From Alphaproteobacteria bacterium Ga0077535 (GTDB lineage Bacteria; Pseudomonadota; Alphaproteobacteria; Caulobacterales; Aquidulcibacteraceae), in contig LNEK01000022.1 of NCBI GenBank assembly GCA_001464425.1, positions 1 to 64,000 on the forward strand: a DNA stretch of 64,000 nucleotides. The letters are read 5' to 3'. Position numbers and translations under genes: made by a program. The notes under the pieces are model-generated. The model was not told the origin of the DNA and made no database searches. It saw nothing but the letters and a program-made list of their open reading frames with translations. Positions 60,971-64,000 of the stretch are shown here, piece after piece. The stretch's first letter is position 1. Each line of letters starts with the position of its first letter.

Positions 60971-61837
60971 CTAGGGCCAGATCCGGTTCAGTGTGGATGA
61001 AAGGCGCAAGCTCGCTTTGGCGATTTGGCTGTGCACGACGGGGATAGCGGCATCGGCATGGAGACGGTCGATTTCGACACGCGCTTGCGGGGCCTCTGTG
61101 CACGCGGAGGCTGCCGGGTTGCGCTCATATATGATGTCGCGGGCGATTGCGTTGGATTGGCGCGCCCAAACAAGCGCATCGCCATCAGACCAACGGGCGC
61201 GGTTGTTGCGCATTAAGGCCTCAACGCCCGCGCGCGCGTTCGGCTGTGCAAGCGCGTAGGCAAAGAGATCGTCGTCCCAGACGGCGTGAAGGTTTGTACG
61301 ATGATCGGCGCCGCTTGCCGTGAAGCGCACACGCACATCATTGCCGCCGCGATCAGCGTTGTCAGCGGCGTGCAGCGGCTGATGGATGTCGCCGATCATG
61401 TGAACGAGACGGGCAAGCGCACGCAGGCGATCGCGGTCGCTAGCCCTTCTGTCTTGCAGGCGCCGGATCGCGCGCTCGATCGCGACGGTCGCGCAATTGC
61501 CATTGGCGCACCAGCTCTCGCGCGCTGGGACGGCGCCGCACACCGGGATGTTGTCGTAGTGCCAAGACGATTGATTGCGGAAAGATGGGATCCGGCGCAC
61601 GCAATCGGACCAGACGCTCGCATCGCCAACAGAGTTGATCGCGCACCCCGCTACTGGATTGGCTGCGTCGGTTGCGATCAAACGCTCGACCTCGGCGCGA
61701 GCGCGCGGGTTAAGCTCATCATAGCTGAGCTCGGCGATCAAACGATGGCCGGCTTCGCTCCAGGCATAGGCTGGGGCCGGCGCCAGTGTCAGCGCGGCCA
61801 GCAGAAGCGAAACGAGCGCCGCGAGCCGGCGCGTCAC
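60971..61837 (-). CDS. S1/P1-type nuclease, exported
   Basis: The 288-residue protein has a signal peptide ending AYA, so the mature N-terminus is WSEAGH, where the Trp amino group and backbone bind the trinuclear zinc cluster. Other zinc ligands: SSWHYDN, LVHMIGDIHQPLHAADNADRGGND (His, Asp, His and Asp). Paired Cys occur at VAGC and DCVRR, and VCG and WCANGNC. It degrades single-stranded nucleic acids in the periplasm or outside. The upstream gene overlaps its start by 4 bases. Confidence 0.94.
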   Translation of the reverse strand: MTRRLAALVSLLLAALTLAPAPAYAWSEAGHRLIAELSYDELNPRARAEVERLIATDAANPVAGCAINSVGDASVWSDCVRRIPSFRNQSSWHYDNIPVCGAVPARESWCANGNCATVAIERAIRRLQDRRASDRDRLRALARLVHMIGDIHQPLHAADNADRGGNDVRVRFTASGADHRTNLHAVWDDDLFAYALAQPNARAGVEALMRNNRARWSDGDALVWARQSNAIARDIIYERNPAASACTEAPQARVEIDRLHADAAIPVVHSQIAKASLRLSSTLNRIWP

Positions 61838-62070
61838 GCCGCGCGCTCGGCTTCAGTCCCAAGCAAGGCGCGCAAGCGTTCAATGTCCTCAGCCGATAGC
61901 CACACAGCCGGCGCGCCGAACCCGCCTGGGCGAAACAGAAACACCCGTCCCGCATGCGCCGCAACGTCATAAAGCGCCGCGCGGAGCGTGCGCATTGCAT
62001 CGCGCGCCCCGTCCGGGCCCATCCACCAATCGGGCGTGTCGGCGATCTCCAGGGCTTCAGCTTCGGTCAT
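61834..62070 (-). CDS. Small hypothetical protein
   Basis: The 78-residue soluble protein has WWMGPDGARDAMRTLRAALYD and the end IERLRALLGTEAE. It starts at 62070 and overlaps the S1/P1 nuclease start by 4 bases (ATGA), so it is translationally coupled. No family is recognised. Confidence 0.65.
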   Translation of the reverse strand: MTEAEALEIADTPDWWMGPDGARDAMRTLRAALYDVAAHAGRVFLFRPGGFGAPAVWLSAEDIERLRALLGTEAERAA

Positions 62071-62183
62071 GAACTCGACTCAGATTTTGTTTCGCTATGA
62101 TGCTCTGACGCTGATGTTTACCTGTTCGTTGACGAAGGCGACGTCGATCTTGTTGCGGCGACGCACTAATACGGAAAAAGCCG

Positions 62184-63083
62184 ATGAATCGCGACGAAGC
62201 CCTGCGCCTCCTCGAAGCTGATCGTGACGTTCGGCTGCTCCGGCGCGTGCCTGGGGTCGCGTCTTGGCCGCTTGCCCCCACCAGCGACAATCTCCGGCGC
62301 GCTATCTTCGTCGACACCGAGACGACCGGGCTTGATGCGGACGACGACGAAGTCATCGAACTTGCCATGCTGCCGTTCGATTATGACCGCGACAGCGGCG
62401 CCATTGTCGCCGTCCATGTCGATGCGGCGCTCACCGCTTTGCGCCAACCCTCGAAACCTATTCCCCCCGAGAGCGCCGCCATTCACGGCATTCGCGATGA
62501 GGATGTTGCGGGCAAGACGATTGATCCTGCGCATATCAGCGCCCTCCTCGATGAGGCGCAGCTCGTCATCGCCCACAATGCCGCCTTCGATCGGCCGATG
62601 GTGGAAAAACTCTGGCCGGTGTTTGAAACCAAACACTGGGCCTGCTCGCTGGCCGACATCGATTGGCGCGGTGAGGGCTTAGGCTCCTCGAAATTGGATT
62701 ATCTTTTGATGCGTCAGGGCTGGTTCTTCGACGATCACCGCGCGCTCGCCGATGCGCTGGCGGCGACGTTCCTTTTGACCCTGCCGCTGCCGCGCTCAGG
62801 CAAGCCTGCTTTTGCCGACCTGCTTGAATGCGCGCGCCGGCCGCTGCGCGCCGTGCGCGCGATCGACACCGCCTTCGAACAGCGCGCAGCTTTAAAAGCG
62901 CGCGGCTATCGCTGGGATGCGGGCGATGGAGCGCGCGCCAAAGCCTGGTGGACATTGACCGACAATCCGCAGGCTGAGATCGATTGGCTGAATGCGGAAA
63001 TCTACGCGGCGCCGCGCGAGATTCCGGTGATCAATGTGCCGGCGACACGCCGCTATTCGGCACGGCTTTGGCCGTCGGACTGA
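62184..63083 (+). CDS. DnaQ-like 3'-5' exonuclease
   Basis: The 299-residue DEDDh exonuclease has Exo I FVDTETTGLDADDDEVIEL (Asp, Glu), Exo II IAHNAAFDRPMVE (Asp) and Exo III near FDDHRALADALAA (His, Asp). A C-terminal extension of about 90 residues (from RAVRAIDTAF) with GYRWDAGDGARAKAWWTL is typical of the stand-alone exonucleases that lack a polymerase. It degrades or proofreads single-stranded DNA or RNA. A terminator-like hairpin lies 119 bp after the stop. Confidence 0.9.
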   Translation: MNRDEALRLLEADRDVRLLRRVPGVASWPLAPTSDNLRRAIFVDTETTGLDADDDEVIELAMLPFDYDRDSGAIVAVHVDAALTALRQPSKPIPPESAAIHGIRDEDVAGKTIDPAHISALLDEAQLVIAHNAAFDRPMVEKLWPVFETKHWACSLADIDWRGEGLGSSKLDYLLMRQGWFFDDHRALADALAATFLLTLPLPRSGKPAFADLLECARRPLRAVRAIDTAFEQRAALKARGYRWDAGDGARAKAWWTLTDNPQAEIDWLNAEIYAAPREIPVINVPATRRYSARLWPSD

Positions 63084-63129
63084 GTGCGAGGCGCCGGTCA
63101 GGCGCACAGTGCCAAAAGCCCAATGCCAT

Positions 63130-63182
63130 CTCGCCCCGCGCGCGTCCAAGGGCGCTTTGGCCCTTGACCCGCGCGGCGCGAG
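63130..63182. repeat. Long imperfect hairpin
   Basis: A 5' arm of 24 bases and a 3' arm of 23 pair with two mismatches and one bulge around the loop GCTTTG (centre AAGGGC...GCCCTT). It lies in the convergent gap after the exonuclease and could end transcription or act as a repeat, in front of the stronger terminator at 63202. Confidence 0.55.
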
Positions 63183-63201
63183 ACGGCGCGTCGAACGCGT
63201 C

Positions 63202-63227
63202 GGGACGCGGGGGCGTCCCTTTCTTTT
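63202..63227 (+). terminator. Rho-independent terminator
   Basis: A perfect 7-bp stem GGGACGC/GCGTCCC with a GGGG loop is followed by TTTCTTTT. The orientation ends rightward transcription from the exonuclease gene. Confidence 0.75.
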
Positions 63228-63266
63228 CAACCTCGCCTCCGGCGGGTCGAACACGAGGGCTGCGTT

Positions 63267-64000
63267 TCATGTCGCAGATTGTGCGCGCCATTGGGCGTAG
63301 ATCGGCAGAAGCTCTGGCGGCAGACTGGCTTCGAAAGCGGCATCCAGCGGAAAGTGCGGCATCGCCTCGCCGATGGCGTCCAGCAGAGCCTCACCCTGCT
63401 TGATGTCTTTGGGGCGCTTCAAAGCATTGCGCTTGGGCTGACGGCCCAACCACATTTTCTGCAAGGCAAAGTAACGTGGGTCGGGCGCGACGATCCGCGC
63501 CGGCGTGCCATCGCGGCAGATGACGACGCGGTCGACAGTTCGACCGAGCAACAGCCATTCTTGCTCTAACAATGGCACGGGGCGCGGTTGATCGGCGCGG
63601 AACATCGTCCCGGCGCGCGATGGCGCGACCAGGATCTCAACGTCATAGGCTTTGGAATTGCGCGCCTGAAAGGTGCGCTCAAGATTGATTGTGTAGGTGT
63701 CGTCGACGGCTTTCAGCATATCCCAAAGCACACGCTCATTTTGCGTTGGCGTGCGCGCAGACCAAGCAAGATCAAAATCGTCAGTCTCATCGGGCGCGCC
63801 GCGGATAAAGCCGCCAGCCTCGACCGCATAAGCCGCCATTGCGTTGGCGCCGACCACCAGAAGATGGCTGCCCAGGAGTTGGCGGCGATCGGCTTCGCGC
63901 AGGATCGGGCCTGCGGCGCTCGCGAGCATCGGCAAACGCAGCGCCCGCGCCAGGCGGCCGCTTTCATCCAAGGCGGCGCGGGCCCCGTCGCGGCGCGCCT
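63267..64000 (-). CDS. GSU2403-type nucleotidyltransferase fold protein, N-terminus off window
   Basis: At least 244 residues. The frame stays open to the right edge, so the start lies beyond 64000; a TTG at 63971 is only an internal codon. LGSHLLVVGANAMAAYAVEAGG and ETDDFDLAWSARTP give the G-x-A/T... and D-x-D nucleotidyltransferase motif of the GSU2403 group, followed by AYDVEILVAPSRA (third acid). These are minimal nucleotidyltransferase proteins of unknown target. It is convergent with the exonuclease gene. Confidence 0.85.
   Translation of the reverse strand, partial: ARRDGARAALDESGRLARALRLPMLASAAGPILREADRRQLLGSHLLVVGANAMAAYAVEAGGFIRGAPDETDDFDLAWSARTPTQNERVLWDMLKAVDDTYTINLERTFQARNSKAYDVEILVAPSRAGTMFRADQPRPVPLLEQEWLLLGRTVDRVVICRDGTPARIVAPDPRYFALQKMWLGRQPKRNALKRPKDIKQGEALLDAIGEAMPHFPLDAAFEASLPPELLPIYAQWRAQSAT

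Noticed and set aside
62087-62183. Short coding-like stretch (DADVYLFVDEGDVDLVAATH) before the exonuclease
   Set aside because: Only about 20 codons, out of frame with the nearby ATG; could be a small relic but too short to support.
1-64000. tRNA, rRNA, CRISPR array, insertion sequence or prophage genes
   Set aside because: I looked for cloverleaf T-arms, repeat-spacer patterns, transposase motifs and integrases and found none by eye.

Overview
The window is GC-rich, densely coding DNA of an alphaproteobacterial type. The evidence is the short intergenic gaps, many lipoproteins and outer-membrane proteins, the gene families present (DUF2189, DUF445, DUF350, SIMPL, PPK2, class II dihydroorotase, MipA/OmpV) and FNR/FixK-type operator sequences. 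A Caulobacterales/Hyphomonadaceae-like source is possible, but I cannot confirm it from this sequence. I saw no rRNA, tRNA, CRISPR array, insertion sequence, phage or plasmid replication genes.

Positions 1-53 kb look like an accessory stress and envelope island. From left to right it holds: a lipoprotein cut by the left edge; a conserved membrane protein; a gene-poor kilobase; two tandem-domain universal stress proteins (Usp); an adaptor/permease/ATPase ABC exporter (4.8-7.9 kb); small lipoproteins; a DUF883-like protein; a patatin phospholipase; an L,D-transpeptidase; PEP synthase (ppsA); a large P-type ATPase with a DUF5132-like partner; DUF445; a second P-type ATPase; a second ABC exporter in the opposite gene order (24.4-28.7 kb); MipA/OmpV; DUF2189; a ribbon-helix-helix regulator; pyrC; DUF350; c-type cytochromes; TerB; PPK2; an aldo/keto reductase; an alpha/beta hydrolase; a TPR lipoprotein with two small membrane proteins; enoyl-CoA hydratase and flavin monooxygenase; an ArsR/permease/thioredoxin/OsmC/ATP-grasp operon; a third Usp; and a META-domain lipoprotein.

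The main new observation is that this island looks like one regulon. Seventeen intergenic 14-bp palindromes of the form TTG(A/C)(T/G/C)-N4-(A/C)(T/G)CAA, the FNR/FixK/ANR operator type, lie between about 3.3 and 52.3 kb. Most are centred 40-90 bp upstream of a start codon, often in divergent promoters. They precede all three intact Usp genes, ppsA, the P-type ATPase operon, DUF445, ppk2, terB, an ABC exporter, the L,D-transpeptidase, DUF883, DUF2189 and the ArsR operon. I found none between 53 and 64 kb. The gene set (Usp, P-type ATPases, polyphosphate and PEP metabolism, cytochromes, envelope remodelling) fits low-oxygen or energy-stress dormancy, comparable in content to the mycobacterial DosR regulon but with FNR-type operators. 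That comparison is inference.

Positions 53-64 kb look different: a YedK/HMCES-type SRAP protein, a two-partner-secretion TpsB transporter divergent from a FecR-domain protein and a CHASE2-EAL protein, a SIMPL lipoprotein, small zinc-ribbon-like proteins, an S1/P1 nuclease, a DnaQ-like exonuclease and a nucleotidyltransferase cut by the right edge.

Smaller items include a decayed DUF302 gene, a relic of a fourth Usp, a 52-residue membrane protein with a strong ribosome-binding site, an aldo/keto reductase whose conserved N-terminus lies upstream of its first start codon, and three dispersed hairpin repeats (about 1.5, 28.9 and 53.7 kb) whose stems are kept by compensating base changes.
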